Below, in pieces: positions 47,027 through 59,568 of a stretch of 64,000 nucleotides of DNA; positions within the stretch are counted from its first letter, which is position 1; every line of letters starts with the position of its first letter. Under the pieces are notes generated by a model. That model ran no database searches, was not told where the DNA came from, and saw only the letters and a program-made list of their open reading frames with translations. The DNA comes from Coleophoma eucalyptorum (Eukaryota; Ascomycota; Leotiomycetes; Helotiales; Dermateaceae). Position numbers and translations under genes: made by a program. Location: contig JALRME010000014.1 in the NCBI GenBank assembly GCA_026120035.1, forward strand, positions 248,001 to 312,000, written 5' to 3'.

Positions 47027-47668
47027 GAAACTCTATAGTCATGTATATTAGACTCTTACGCCATTGTCTGCAGTATTGCGGAACCCCTCATGTCGATATT
47101 GCTACTAAGTGGTTAAACGAGCATTTGCATAAATAGCAATGCAGCGAGGTGGACGGAAAGGAGAAGGATATAGGACTGATATGAAATCGATACGGCTCAG
47201 GCCGAGGTCTTTATACATATACTTAGATGGTAGAATCTTGATGTGGTCTGCGGGTTGCGAGACCGACAGGCTAACGGGAGACAAGTATTCGCAGTCGATT
47301 TGACAATTTGAATATATACTGCTAAATTCTATGGAAAACGGAATCAAAATCAAAATTTTGCGCCAAAGAAAACTGTGGGGAAAGTAAAAGCACCATGCTA
47401 GGGTCAAATTTAGAGTGTAAAATAAGATAGCTGGGTCACACGTCCAAAGTTCTACTCTCGTGGTGTTGAATGTGGAAGTGAGAAATGCGATGTCTTAAAG
47501 CTGTGGTGCCTACCTTACGAAGCGAATGACCCCTCGGCTGGCATGTTTAGCTCTTTGTTTGTCGGTAGAGTGACCTCTCCACACTCCGGCTTTGGCTCGA
47601 CACGACCCATTTCCTTCCTGCAAACCGCGTCTTGCGCCTGTTTTGATGAAGATCCAAGAACTTCAGTA
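47027..47668. other. Divergent intergenic region
   Basis: About 640 nt between the F-box-like gene and the Yrb2-like gene. It holds an in-frame ATG at 47543 that would lengthen the latter by 42 residues. No separate gene is seen. Confidence 0.5.
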
Positions 47669-49521
47669 ATGACTTCAACGGTTTCCGCGGACGCAGTCCC
47701 TGACACAACTACCCAGGACTCTAAATCTCTCGCTGAAGTATCTGACATCATGGGTTCGAATCACAACAAAGAAGGCTCTGCAAGCTCTGCAGGAGCATTA
47801 CCAGAGATCACAGCGCAAGAAAAGGAGGACCCAGCTACTATGGCTGCGAGCGAAGAATTGAGACATACCTCGATCTCAGAAGGCACAAAGCGGACTCCAC
47901 AGGACGATGCTGCAGGCACAGAAGCTGGAAATGCGGACGGAGATAAGCACATGGAGGGCACGCAGAAAGAAACAACACCGCCGATACGGTTCACAAAGCC
48001 CACGGATACTCAAGATGCTGAGATGCGCGAGAGGTTATCCTCACCAAAGAAGAAGCGCGGCCGAGATCAGGACGACGATGAGGAATATTCAGACGATTCG
48101 AAGATCGACGATGTTGCTAGCGCCGATGGAAATACAAACGGAGGACGGACAACACGACTAGAGCCGGAGAAGAAAAGACATCGCGATACTTCTGTTGGAC
48201 CATCTAAGTCTGCTCCGGAGGAACTGTCGAAGACAAAGGTATGCTTGCTCAAATTGTTCTTGCAGAAGAGCTTCACTAATCTATATTTTTGTAGAACTTT
48301 ACCAATCTGGAAACAGATTCAGGCAAGATTAAAACTGTGAGCGAGGAAGTGACAGAGAAGGGAATCAAAGCTACATCTCCAACTCCGATTTTTGGGAGCG
48401 GTTCGGGAGACAAGCCACAAACATCTGCATCAGCATTTGCGAGCTCTGGCTTTGGCGCGCTCGCCAGCTCTACTGCATCTCCCTTTGGAGTCATTGGTGC
48501 GTCAAAGCCAAGTGTATTCGGTAGTGGTGGAGCTTCAGCAAGTGCAAGTCCCTTCGGTGCCTTGGCAGGATCTACGTCTACGAACAGTCCGTTCGGAGCA
48601 GGCAAACCTTCGGAGTCCAGTGTATTTGGAGCAAACAAAACAGCGACCGCCGGTGGTTTTGGCGCCACTGTATCAAGCTTTGGAGGATCTTCTGGACAGA
48701 AAAGTGTTTTTGGAAGTGCTTTGAGCAATGGATTCGGTGCTGGCGCACCTAAGCTTTCCAGCTTTGCTGCTCCTGGCCAGACCAATGCAGCGATAGCATC
48801 GGCCAAGCCAGCAAAAGCCTTTGGTGCTCCAGATAGTGACGAGGACGAAAATTCAAATGGAGAAGATGACAGTGAGGGCGAGGGACAAGAGGAGGAGGAA
48901 GGCGAGAAATTAAGTGCGGAAGACAAGAAGAAATTCAAAACCAAAGGTGTGTCAGATTTTGTGATAGAAGAAGAGTCATTAACGTCTTCATAGTTCCTAT
49001 CGACGATGGAGAAGCTGGTGAGGCTACCCTTCTTCAGTTTCGTGCGAAACTTTACACGCTTGAGTCGAAAGAAGTAGGCTGGAAAGAGAGGGGCGTCGGC
49101 ACTTTGAAGGTCAACGTAAACAAGTCATGTGTTGAGATGTCAGAAAATGGGCAACCGGATCCTATGACACTTGACTTCTCTGGCATGGACAACGAAGACA
49201 ACAAAGACGGCAATATTCCAGCAGCGAGACTCGTCATGCGACAGGAGAACACCCATAGAGTAATCCTAAATACTATTATTGTGCAAGCGATGGAATTCAA
49301 AGAGAAGCCATCGTCAGCATCAGCGGTCCAGATTCTTTTTACAGCTTTAGAAGGTAGCGAGAACGAACTCAAGCCTGTAAACATGTTGCTGAAGGTAAGT
49401 CTATCACACTATCAGAGATCAAGAGTCCCACTGACAATTATATCAGCTCTCGGAAGCGAATGCAAGCCTCTTCACCAAAGAAATCGAGCACATCCAGCAC
49501 GAACTTAAAGATCTTCCATGA
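47669..49521 (+). CDS. YRB2: Ran-binding nuclear export cofactor, Yrb2/RanBP3-like
   Basis: Four exons, 47669-48238, 48295-48946, 48994-49394 and 49447-49521; 1698 nt, 565 residues. An in-frame ATG at 47543 would give 607 residues; I prefer 47669 since the extra segment is unlike the rest. The acidic, Ser-rich N-terminus has basic clusters (KKKRGRDQDDD, EPEKKRHRD) that look like nuclear localisation signals. The middle is rich in Gly, Phe, Ala and Ser with FG-type repeats (GFGALASS, PFGVIGAS, SVFGSGG). A RanBP1 domain covers about residues 410-540, with EVGWKERGVGTLKV and LVMRQENTHRVILNTI. Yrb2 and RanBP3 help Crm1 export cargo with Ran-GTP. FG content also occurs in Nup2/Nup50, so the family split is inferred from domain order. 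The gene is convergent with IDH2. Confidence 0.8.
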
Positions 49522-50457
49522 AGAGACTTCACAGAGACCGCTCTATCTCCCCTCCCAAGCCTATAAAGCAACGCGAGCGAGCACCGTTTCAGGGCTCGAA
49601 TCCAGAACTGGCCACTCACCACAATACGTTACAAATATATTTCCTTTGTTCGAATATCAAACATATAACACCATCAAACGGCGGGGAAATGAGGGACTTT
49701 AGCCAATGAGTAGGAGATCAATTCTTTATGAGATGATAGAGCACATGTGGTGAGAATCAGTGTATTTTCTTCCTCAACACAGTTTCTCCAGCTCAGACCT
49801 TGTCAGTCAGACACTTTTCCTTAACGGTGGTACGTTGGCAGGAGTCTGGCATGGAGACGGAGGATATCTTACGTATGCAGTATGCTAGCATAGTCGAGCG
49901 AGTGAGTCTGGGGGAAAAGTAAAGTCTGGATGTGTAAGGTATCTTTAGGTATGGGAACGGTAGTTTGATGGATATGGATAAGGGATCGGTTCGGCATGGC
50001 GGATACTTCGTAGTGATTACGGATTCAGTTTAGTCCCGTCCGATGGACTTTGGCCGAATACCGCGCCGGAATCGGAATTTTGAAGCAAAAGTAGGCAGAG
50101 ATACCAGAACCCAAGACCAGAACAGAGAAATATACAATTGAAATGAAATACTGATTTCTATTTCAAACCTTGAATCCTTAACCCTCTGTCTGGATTATTT
50201 GTGAAGGTATATGCGAGTTAGCTTGGTAGAAGAGGCACTCTTCGGGAATTAACCTTACTTCGATACACACATAATCACTCAAATGACGAACGGTTCATGA
50301 AGGCAGATTTAAAAACCAAAAAAAAAATATCCAGGTGTACATTCCTCACGCGCAGAGCTATGCAATTGTGTTCAATGGTACAGTCTACAAAACCCTACCT
50401 CATGCAGGGTATATAGAGACAAAAGAGAAGTACAAAGAGACCGAGACATAGAATTAT
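49522..50457. other. Convergent 3' region
   Basis: About 940 nt between the Yrb2-like gene and IDH2, both ends facing inward. No coding signal. Confidence 0.6.
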
Positions 50458-51878
50458 CTACAAGCGGGCGATAATGGCTCCTGCGTACTCGTGGGTCTTT
50501 GCCTTTCCACCCAAGTCACCAGTCAAAGTCTTTCCCTCGGCGAGAGTGGCGAAGATGGCTGACTCAATCTTAGCTGCGTGTTCGTTGAGTTCCATGTGTC
50601 TCAACATCATGATAGACGAAAGGAGGAGCGCAGTTGGATTGGCAAGTGCCTTGCCGGCAATATCTGGTGCGGATCCGTGAACAGCTTCGAAGATTGAGCA
50701 CTCGTCTCCGATGTTACCGGATGGGGTCAATCCGAGTCCACCGATCAGACCGGCGCACATGTCAGAAAGAATGTCTCCGTACAGGTTGGGCATGACCAGG
50801 ACCTTGTCGTTGTATGGAGCTGGGTCGGTGGTCATCTTCAGGCAGGTGTTATCGAGTAATTCAGCATCGAACTCAACGTTTGGGAAGTCCTTGGCAACAT
50901 CTTTGGCGGTACCCAAGAAAAGACCATCACTCATCTTCATGATGGTGGCCTTGTGGACTGCGCGGACCTTTGGTCTTCCAATATCCTCTGCATATTGGAA
51001 GGCATATCGGAGAACTCGCTCACTGGCATCTCTGGTGATAAGCTTAATACTTTGAACGACACCGTCAACAACTACGTGCTCGATGCCTGAGTACTCTCCC
51101 TCGGTGTTCTCTCTGATAAGGACGGTGTCGACGTTATCGTATGGAGTCTTGTATCCCTCGATCGAGCGGCATGGTCGAACGTTGGCAAAGAGGTTGAATG
51201 TTCGGCGGAGAGTCAAGTTCAAGGAAACATGTCCCTTTCCAATTGGTGTCTAGAAACGTTAGAGTGCTTTCCTGCAAATATACTTATAAACATACGGCGA
51301 GAGGTCCCTTTAGGGCAACCTTATTTCGGTTGATGCTCTCAATGGTTTCCTTTGCGATTGTGGTCTTGCCATCTACCAACATTGGAGTAACATCGACAGG
51401 TTCCCACTTGATTGGAGCCTGGCATATTGTTTAGCAAAAGAGGCGCATCCAAATGTTTGTTGTGATCCTTACGCCAGCGGCAGAAAAAATATCCTTAACA
51501 GATTGGGAGATCTCTGGCCCAATTCCGTCACCCTCAATCAAACTGACAGTGTAAAGTCCCTATATTTATTCGTCAGGCTCAAGGCTTTTTGATTGCATTG
51601 CAGGTGAAATTGGTAGAGGCAATCCTCTTCAACCCCTCTTCTGAATGCCATTGTGAGGCAGCTTACGTCGGAACCCTTTGCACCGTGAAACTTTGCAACC
51701 TTATCCTTCTCTGTGGCGTACCCTCGACGAGACGAGATCTATCATACAATTAGCTTGCATATTCGCTGCATCGGCTTGTGCTCACACGAGCTGTACCCAC
51801 CTGTACACTCCAAGCACGCGCAGATGCTTGGAAGCATTGTCGCCGTGCAGGTGCTGCAAAAGAGCGAATGGCCAGCAT
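50458..51878 (-). CDS. IDH2: NAD-dependent isocitrate dehydrogenase catalytic subunit, mitochondrial
   Basis: Five exons, 51801-51878, 51667-51738, 51473-51559, 51296-51418 and 50458-51249; 1152 nt, 383 residues. The N-terminus ([23 protein letters not shown]) is a good mitochondrial presequence. The protein has the family blocks [33 protein letters not shown] (substrate loop), [31 protein letters not shown] and the NAD-binding [16 protein letters not shown]. The sequence follows the IDH3A/IDH2 pattern (for example LLDNTCLKM), so it is the catalytic rather than regulatory subunit. It oxidises isocitrate to 2-oxoglutarate in the TCA cycle and pairs with Idh1. The gene is divergent from SEC5 over a short promoter region. 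Confidence 0.95.
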
Positions 51879-52245
51879 TTTAATTAGTCTAGTAATCAAA
51901 ATACGGATGTAGGTATGAGAAATGATTAGGAGAGGAGAGGTGAGGTAAGGATGAAGAGAGTGAACAATTGAAGTTTTGCGATAGAGCTCCGTTCGCTGCG
52001 AAGTCCGGCTTCAGAACGGAGTGTCCAGGATGCGAGTCTCGGCTTTAGCCGTGCTTCGGGTATATATTCTTCCATTTTCCGGACAGCCTCGTCTGAGCTT
52101 CGACCTCTGAGCCTCATGTTTGAGGGGCAGTTCTGCATCAACCAAGACAACTGCACCATGATATTGTATCTAAAGTCACAACCTGGTATTTGCTGTGCAT
52201 AGTAGGGTAAGGAAGCAGTGCGAGCTTTGACGACGAAACACCAAG
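51879..52245. promoter_or_regulatory. Shared divergent promoter IDH2 / SEC5
   Basis: A 367-nt gap between two divergent start codons, so both promoters must fit inside it. It is a candidate bidirectional promoter. No motif identified. Confidence 0.55.
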
Positions 52246-55200
52246 ATGGCAGACTACGAGCGAACAATTCTGGAACATTACAACTTACCGACTGCATTTC
52301 CGGACGAATGGCCAGCGGAGAAGGACGATAGTGAAGCCTCTGAAGATGAAGAGCAACGACAGAAAGATAAACGTGCGAATTTCCGAAAGTCTAGATACTC
52401 TGTCTTAGAGCGCGCCACGAGTGATCGCAAAAGCGTGATACCAGGGTCTCAGCGTACGGGCGATGGCAGGGAGAACTTGGTGCAGAGAGACGAGCCAGAT
52501 CCGCTGGGCACCACAGAAAGTGTTGTGAGGATATTGAGGCAGCTTGGTTTGCCAGTACAGGAGGATCAAAGACTTAGTAGGTAACCTGCTTCAAGGCTAT
52601 ACATCCCGCTAACCTGCCCAGGAAATAGATTTCTTCTCTCATCTACAACTTTCTCTCCGGCATTGTTCTTGTCACAAGTACATTCCACTGCATCTACTCA
52701 ATCACTACTTCAGGGTCTCGACACTCTTTCGAGCTCCATTGACCAAAAGTCAGCCTCCTTGAAGGTCCTTGTAGAGTCGAATTTTGAGCGCTTTGTCCGT
52801 GCGAAGTCCACGATCGACAATGTTTATACTGAGATGAAAGGGAAAGGACCTGAACCTCCGCCAACACCCCGAGCACGTGCTCATTCCCGCCATGCCAGCC
52901 GAAGCAGTTTTCGACAAAGCAGTGGAAACCAAGCAGGCATGGCTGGACCAACTGGGCCTGTTAAGAAAAATGCTTTGAGAAAGGAGAGCGAGTTCGGAAT
53001 TCTGGGCATCAAGACTCCACTACTTGATGTGTCTGCCAAGGCAGAAGAGGTTTGGGGCCCTGCATTGGGAGGACGGGAAAAGGAGGATGGACTGAAAGTC
53101 ATGTCAACCACCATGGAACGTTACAAGCAATACTACGAAGTCAATTCAGCCATCACAGACTGCATAAAACGCAAGGACTATGAAAGTTTGGTTGAAGAAT
53201 TTACCAAGGCCAAGCGCTTTGCTGATGACGCGAAGAAGCTAGCGGAGACACTTGCAAATATACCACCTACTGATGCACAGATCAATCAGATTTTGATGGC
53301 TTCCCGGATGTGGTACGATGTTGAAGAGCAGATTGAAGATTTCAAAAGAGATGTTTGGAGAAGGCTGGTCGCTGTACAAGGTCCGAATAGAACAGAAAAC
53401 TTAGTCGGAGGTCCTCAAGATCCTCATATGGAGCTTATTTGCATTCTGCTTGAGCTTGGAGTTACTGATAACCCTATTTGGGTGTGGTTGTTGAGCAGAT
53501 ACGACTATCTAAAGAACAAGATCCAACAGACTGGTGACCGCTCCAAAGTTGATATTGAGGTATTTAGGAGAAGGCTGGCAGCTGCAGAAAGGCCTACGAA
53601 TCATGTAGTTGCCTCGCATCTTCGGTCACTCGGGCGACAAACTGCGGAAGACAAGCCAGCTTCGATCGACTCCGCCGATATTATCGAACTATGGGAGAAG
53701 ATTTTTGCGTTCCTTAGTGGCATGCTCTCTTCTCAGGGGATTCTCGGCGAAGTTGTTGAATTCTGGCAAACTGTAGAGGGATTTATCGATGGGAAGGCAC
53801 AAAAGACTCTACCAGTCGGAATAGATGGCGCCTCTCGAGAACACCATACACTTTCAGAGCAAGGCATTACCGATTTGCAGGCTGGGGCTGTCGAGCTCGT
53901 TGATATGATCCGAGAAAGCATCTTCGGCTTCTTTGCAGACCCGCCGATTGAGGACATATCACTGCTTTTCTCTCCATTGCCTCTGACCCCAAGAACACCT
54001 AGATCTGGGGGTGGCTCACAGACTCCTACCATGCTTCGAGATCCAAGACTTAATTACGATGCTACTAATATGCCGCCTCCTTCACCCAAACGTGGTGAGG
54101 CTTGGGAGAAATTTGCCTTCTGGCCGCCGTGGTCGAATTCACTTAGTGGTGCTCACTATTTGGCCAAGCTTCTCGTACTTGTTGGTACCGGGGCCAGCGA
54201 AATGGCTGGGATAACTCCAGTTAGTCGTGGTGATGGAGCTGCCTTGGAGCGATTGAAGGCTCTAGTTGGTGGAGCAAGAGAGCGTTGTGTTACAGCAATA
54301 TGTGCTGCCTGGAATAAAGATGCTGAAGACATCAAAGTTCTTGAGGATTGGAGGCGCTCCCAGGAGAAGCGTGATTTAACCAGAATGCCAGCTAGTTTTG
54401 GGGCATTTGAAAGTGCAGTTTTGTCAGGGATGCAAAAGATTCTGTATATTCCAGAGGCCAAAGCAGGATCCGCTGACGTTGTTTTCCCGCCACCTGCGAA
54501 ACTTCTCCAAATGGTTCGCAGTCAGTTCGTGACTACGCTATACAAAGCACTTAGTGGCATGGTTGAGAATGCTGAGAGATCGATAAGGAAGGCGGAGGAT
54601 GATTGGACAAATGACAACGATGGGTTGGCAAGCCCTGTGGCAATGGTCATTGCTACTAGCATTGGTGCTGGCACAGTCAATGCTACTGATAGGGTAAGTA
54701 ATTTTATTTGAAGTAATTCCATAGGCTAACTTTGCTAGAATGTTCGTATGCTACTTACCTTGAGCAATCTGCAGGCTCTGCGAGTCGACATTGTCCCAAG
54801 TTTGACAATGCAATTCGAAAATTCTTTCTCTGTGAAGCTGACCGAAGAGACAAAGACTATCAAGGATGTACTAGGACAAATCGATGCTCGACTGTTCCAG
54901 TCTTACACTCGACCTGCAGTAGAGACCCTCCGAACTATTATCCGCCAAGGCATTGCTGCGCTAGATTGGGAACCTGCAGCAGATGACAAACCAAAAGAGG
55001 TCAGACCTTATGTTTATGAAGCACTCTTAAGTCTTGTTCTCGTACATACGCAGGTCTCCACTACGGCTTCTACGCTCACTTCTCAAGTCCTCACCTACTT
55101 ACTAGAGCAAGCATGTCGTGAATTGTTAGAGTCTTTCAAGTTGAGAGTGAGCTATTCACTCTCAGCCTTGATGCAAGCAACGCTCGACGTTGAATTCGTT

Positions 55201-55440
55201 GCCCAAACACTTAGTCAGTATACCACTGATCGAGCAAGTGAGATACAGAGCCAGATCTACCAGGAATTGGACAAGGGCACAGACAATGATGCTCGGACTA
55301 AGTTACAGACTGAGCTTCCTGAGATGAGGGCGGTTTTGAAGAAGTTGAGGGAGGGCAGTAGAAGTGAATTCGCTTGCTTCAAGAAGTCAAGGAGTAGTAG
55401 ACCAGATAAAACCAGTACTCCGGCTGCTGTGCCGGTTTAG
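52246..55440 (+). CDS. SEC5: Exocyst complex component Sec5
   Basis: Three exons, 52246-52576, 52622-54693 and 54739-55440; 3105 nt, 1034 residues. The N-terminal part (MADYERTILEHYNLPTAFP) and the segment SLKVLVESNFERFVRAKSTIDNVYTEM are characteristic of Sec5. The long second exon is alpha-helical (rod-like exocyst fold), with SDR-type linker regions rich in Ser/Pro (PPPTPRARAHSRHASR). The last exon begins NVRMLLTLSNLQALR and ends in a basic tail. Sec5 is an exocyst subunit that tethers secretory vesicles to the plasma membrane at the hyphal tip. The donor of intron 1 is GTAGGT, chosen because a GTAACC donor five bases further would break the frame. Confidence 0.92.
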
Positions 55441-56551
55441 GTTGTAATATTGGAGTTGTTTATTGAAATTTACAGGATGGTACTCGTTTCTGGCTTTCCT
55501 GTTCCACAGAGCTGGAACTGTTGTCTATACTTTGCCATGTGACCTGTCATTCATATAATAGGCAACGAATTTGGACTAGGAAACATAAGATATAGCAGAG
55601 GTCCCTGATTCTCCGCGATTTGTGAAAGACTGAATTTTTCCTCCTCGGGTCTTTAGCTTTTGGGAGATAAAACGTTGACCTTTTCGTGGACGAAGCCATG
55701 ACGGCTAGGAAATCTGGTCACTTGCATCCGAAAGCCCATAATTGTAGGCTTCGTGAGCAACTGCATCTCCCACGAAGCAACATCTGGCACATTGGCTGTA
55801 TATAACCAACTCAGTGTCTTTAGGTCGCAGAAACCAGCAGGCAGGAACCGTTGCAAAAAAAGGTATAAGAACAAGGTTAGTCAATCCTACATCCCACCTT
55901 CGACACACATACCGGTTTTTAATGGTACCAGGCCTGAGACAATATTCAAATAATATCTGACAGCTACGTGTTGACATTAATGTCACTATAGTTTTTGCTT
56001 CCATATAATCCCGGAGGGGCTTCGCTTATTAAGGACGAAGGCATGTAGGGGGGGATGCCCGAGGGGTCTCTAAATGTCCATTTCTTCCAGACGATATCTT
56101 AGGATATTAATTGGTTATTACCTAGAAATATCATGTCTGCTTTTTTGTGTCCATTCTCCATGGTTCTCGGCTTTTGCTGATTAAAAATAAAATAATGTGG
56201 GTTTGTTCTTGATTCAAGTAATTCTTTCAATTATATCGAATACTAATTAAAATAAAACCAAGCAACAATACTAAATCGACCCAGACCTAAAAGATAAGCG
56301 GATAGCAAAATATAATATCAGAATTAGTGCTGATCATTCCCATGGCAAAACATGCATCTTCCAAAATAATGATGTTATAAGTCTCGAAAGATTCTTCCTG
56401 GATCAAGTCCATCCAATCTGTCCCTGTAGATGTAAGGTGGGGATAAGAGGAATAACTTTCTCCTAGGCACTTCAGACTCCACTGTGATATATACCATGAT
56501 ATGCCAAATATCACCAACAAAAAACGACTCATTAACATGACTCGAAAACAC
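55441..56551. other. Intergenic, AT-rich
   Basis: About 1.1 kb between SEC5 and tRNA-Glu. No gene supported; short frames on both strands overlap. The right half is AT-rich. Confidence 0.6.
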
Positions 56552-56649
56552 TCCGGCATGGTGTAGTGGCTAGCATTTCCGCCTCTCAAGACAGCTTAAC
56601 AGCTTCTAACAGGTCGCGGGAGACCGGGGTTCAATTCCCCGTACCGGAA
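56552..56649 (+). tRNA. tRNA-Glu(CTC): tRNA-Glu (anticodon CTC), with intron
   Basis: The 5' part TCCGGCATGGTGTAGTGGCT is the eukaryotic tRNA-Glu signature. Anticodon stem TCCGC (56578-56582) pairs with GCGGG (56616-56620) and the anticodon CTC is at 56585-56587. A 26-nt intron (56589-56614) follows base 37. The T-arm CGGGG-TTCAATT-CCCCG and acceptor TACCGGA complete the gene. The acceptor stem has one C6-A67 mismatch; the others pair. It decodes GAG. Confidence 0.93.
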
Positions 56650-57070
56650 TCAATAATTTTGGTGATATATCTTGTTTTTGTCCTTGGTGAAGATATAAAT
56701 CCATGGGGGGGGGGGGGGAGGAGATTTGGTGGTTGCGGTTCGGACATGTTATTCAATTTTTTTCTTTATTATTATTTTTTGGACAGAAAAATGGCATCAG
56801 CTACAAGACGAAAATACTCGATTACATTTTTAGCCGTCCCCCGGTATCCTCTATTTCTAGCCATCCCTCCTCCCAAGCAGCAAGTCGGGTAGGAAAAGAG
56901 GTGGATGGAGAACGGTCATCTCGCTTGTCCCCTTCCCACCCTTAGAAAGAAAAGAAAAAAAGCGAACGGTGAAGCTAAGCGAGCAGCAAAATTTTCCTTT
57001 TCCTTCAAAGCGCTGTTTTCATTCCAAGTACATGACTCAAGATAAGCAATTTGGTCTCCAACAAAAACAT
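56650..57070. other. Intergenic between two tRNA genes
   Basis: About 420 nt. It begins with the 14-G tract; no gene seen. Confidence 0.6.
56705..56718. repeat. G14 homopolymer
   Basis: Fourteen consecutive G about 55 nt after the tRNA-Glu gene. Confidence 0.9.
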
Positions 57071-57176
57071 GGTCGGGTGGTGTAGTTGGTTATCACGTTT
57101 CGTTAACAATCTCTGGTTCTTCAGAATCGGATGTATTGAACCGAAAAGGTCCTGGGATCGAGCCCCAGCCTGATCA
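57071..57176 (+). tRNA. tRNA-Val(AAC): tRNA-Val (anticodon AAC), with intron
   Basis: Acceptor GGTCGGG pairs with CCTGATC (57169-57175), discriminator A57176. The D-arm includes TGGTGTAGTTGG. Anticodon stem TTTCG (57098-57102) pairs with CGAAA (57142-57146), anticodon AAC at 57105-57107. A 32-nt intron spans 57109-57140. T-arm CTGGG-ATCGAGC-CCCAG. It decodes GUU. Confidence 0.94.
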
Positions 57177-58129
57177 TCAATTTTGCATCTTTGTTCCTCA
57201 TTACTCGTCATTTCTGAGATGATGGAGGGGCTGGGAAGTTACCTTCTTTTCTTTTTTGCATTCTTTTCTTTTTGGGTAAGCTATTGAAATTAGAGTTTCC
57301 AAGCAAAAGCTTAAGTGATACTCTGCTAGGGATTCCCCTTCCCTTTTTTTGACCTTCATTTTCCATGGAGGAGTACCCTCGGATGTCTATTTCGCTGGCC
57401 TCGTTTGTGCTCGCTTCCATCGATTGTGTCAACAACGTATGATCGCGTGAGGTATTTAAAAAGAATGGTTACTCTCCAGTTGTAGCCGTCATATGACTCT
57501 GTCACCAACTCTACAGGATGATAGTACATGATCATTTTGAAGGTCCTTGAGGAAACGGATTTGATGTATATATATATCCAACTTTTATATGATGCGACGA
57601 GAGCAACATCTAAAAAGCTACACGATTATTCTTCAGGCTTGAGGAAAATGGATTGGATAATATGCTCAATTTTGTGGGTTCTTCGTGCTATATACAGCGA
57701 CAAAAAGCTCACCCCCCTTCTTAGCACTTATTTGTATGAAACATGCAAGAGTGTGGGACATTACTATTATCTGTATCATCACCCCTCATGATATTCAACT
57801 ATGCTATCCTCTCATCCTCCACAGGTCTCGATATAGACAGAGTCATATAGAAGCGTCATAGACCTTAACTAAAGGAAAGGAAATAAAAACGAATCGAAAA
57901 TTGATTGCGCAAAATCTTCGAGAATCTTCTGCTCTTGCTTTTCTTTGTCATGAAAGTAGTCCCCGAGGTCGATGAAGTTAACTTAGTAAGAGAGAGAGTA
58001 TGGCCCCAAGCCAATCCGCCCCTGCCAGAACCATCTATGAATGCCGAACGCCGACGCGAAACACGAGCAAGTTTATACAGAAGAAATCAACGCCACGTAA
58101 CAGCATGTCGATCAACAGAGAGAGCAACA
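57177..58129. other. Intergenic, no gene seen
   Basis: About 950 nt between tRNA-Val and the PTH11-like gene's 3' end. Short AT-rich frames are not supported. Confidence 0.6.
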
Positions 58130-59568
58130 TCATAGCTTAACACTAGAAGTTTCCATATCGCTCAACTGATCGACTGTCTGCGTGACTCTGATCCCACCAC
58201 CCGGCTTGTGCGCATGTGTACTCTGATAATCACTACGCGCGCTGATGACCGAATCACGATCTTGCTTTCGGGCAGAACTCGTGATGCTTGAGACGTTCGT
58301 GCCAGTCCTGGATGTCGGATCACCGCGCAGGTTCTTCTCAAAGTCCAACATCTCTTCATCCATGACTGCGCCGCGAGGCGTAAAGTGTGAAGCACGTCCC
58401 ATTCGGGCAGATGCAGAGACGTTGCTGACGGAGTAGGTGGTAAGACTGCCGAAGATGGCGGGAAGATAGGTTGTGAAGAAGGGCTTGGTTGCGGGGATAG
58501 AGGCGCAGATCTGGAGGTATAGGGTTAGTTTGGGAGGATCTGAGTTTGGATGGGGACGGGGCACGTACGATTCCGACGTATAACTCTACTGCTGCAGAGA
58601 CCCACACGGGAAATGATGCCCATGTCGTGTCCCAGGTCTTGAGAACCATGTACATGTAATACGTTCGGACGCATCCTGCAACACAAGAGATGAAGCCAAG
58701 GCCGAAGAGAGCCACGACAATAAACATCTGGCGCGCATGGAGCTGTAAGTGCCAGACGGTGCGGATTGGTAGGAGGACGCAGATGAAATCGGTGAAGGTG
58801 TTGATGATACCCGCTACAAGAAGTGAGGCTCCTTGATTGATGCAGTTTGGCTGCGGGTCAACTGTGATCTTCCAATAATCCTGCGGAGGCCTAGGACGAG
58901 TTAGTATATAAGGACTGTTATGTAACTTCCCACACGAGGAGAATCTAGACAACATACCGGCACTGGAACAAGACGGTCAAGCAAAACACAGTGCCCTGGA
59001 GGATCACGACGCCGATGGCAACGAGGGTTATTCGACGCCAGAATATTGAGGCGTTAGTGAGCATTCTCCGAACCAGCATGAGCATTGACAGCTTGACGAG
59101 TGTGCATGCTGATGCGAACATAACTTCAGTTCCAAGAACCATCTTGAGGCCGGTCGTAACATTTTCAACTGGGATGTCATACTAATTCGAAGATCAGCAG
59201 GGTTACACTAGATATTCTTGGATATGAATACATACCACATGTCGAATCCAGAGGAACCTGGTGTGAGCGAGAAGGCTGATAACGAAGAAAGCGGTAGTTG
59301 GGATCTGATTAAGTGGACTGCATTAGCGACGCGAGCAGAGCGATGGTGAGGAGAGCAGGCATACCATTGCACAGAGGATGAAGATATCGTCGGCACCGAA
59401 AACCCTCATTAGTTTCACGCGGGTAAATATTCTGAGGGACATGAAGAAGACGAGCACCGAGTAGAGGGTGATATTTAGCACGACGTTGCCATCTCCTCGC
59501 GTTTCGGTCGGGTTGATGTAGTTTGGCGTTGGCCACGCCAGAATCTGGGACTCGGGTGGTGCCTGCAT
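58130..59568 (-). CDS. PTH11-like seven-helix membrane protein (fungal rhodopsin-type domain)
   Basis: Five exons, 59365-59568, 59236-59304, 58958-59181, 58569-58890 and 58130-58510; 1200 nt, 399 residues. The first part, MQAPPESQILAWPTPNY, leads into seven hydrophobic helices; family marks are RIFTRVKLMRVFGADDIFIL in loop 1, the LVKLSMLMLVRRM segment, CINQGASLLVAGIINTFTDF and IRTVWHLQLHARQMFIV. The arrangement is that of the Pezizomycotina 'rhodopsin domain' (PF20684) proteins, the class that includes PTH11, of which some sense host surfaces. A cysteine-rich CFEM domain is absent. The long C-terminal tail is Ser/Thr-rich (SSITSSARKQDRDS) and probably cytosolic. Ligand unknown. Confidence 0.85.

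Noticed and set aside
48276..48944. 222-codon reverse-strand frame
   Set aside because: It is the complement of the Gly/Phe/Ser-rich repeats of the Yrb2-like gene, and its Pro/Leu/Ala composition follows from that.
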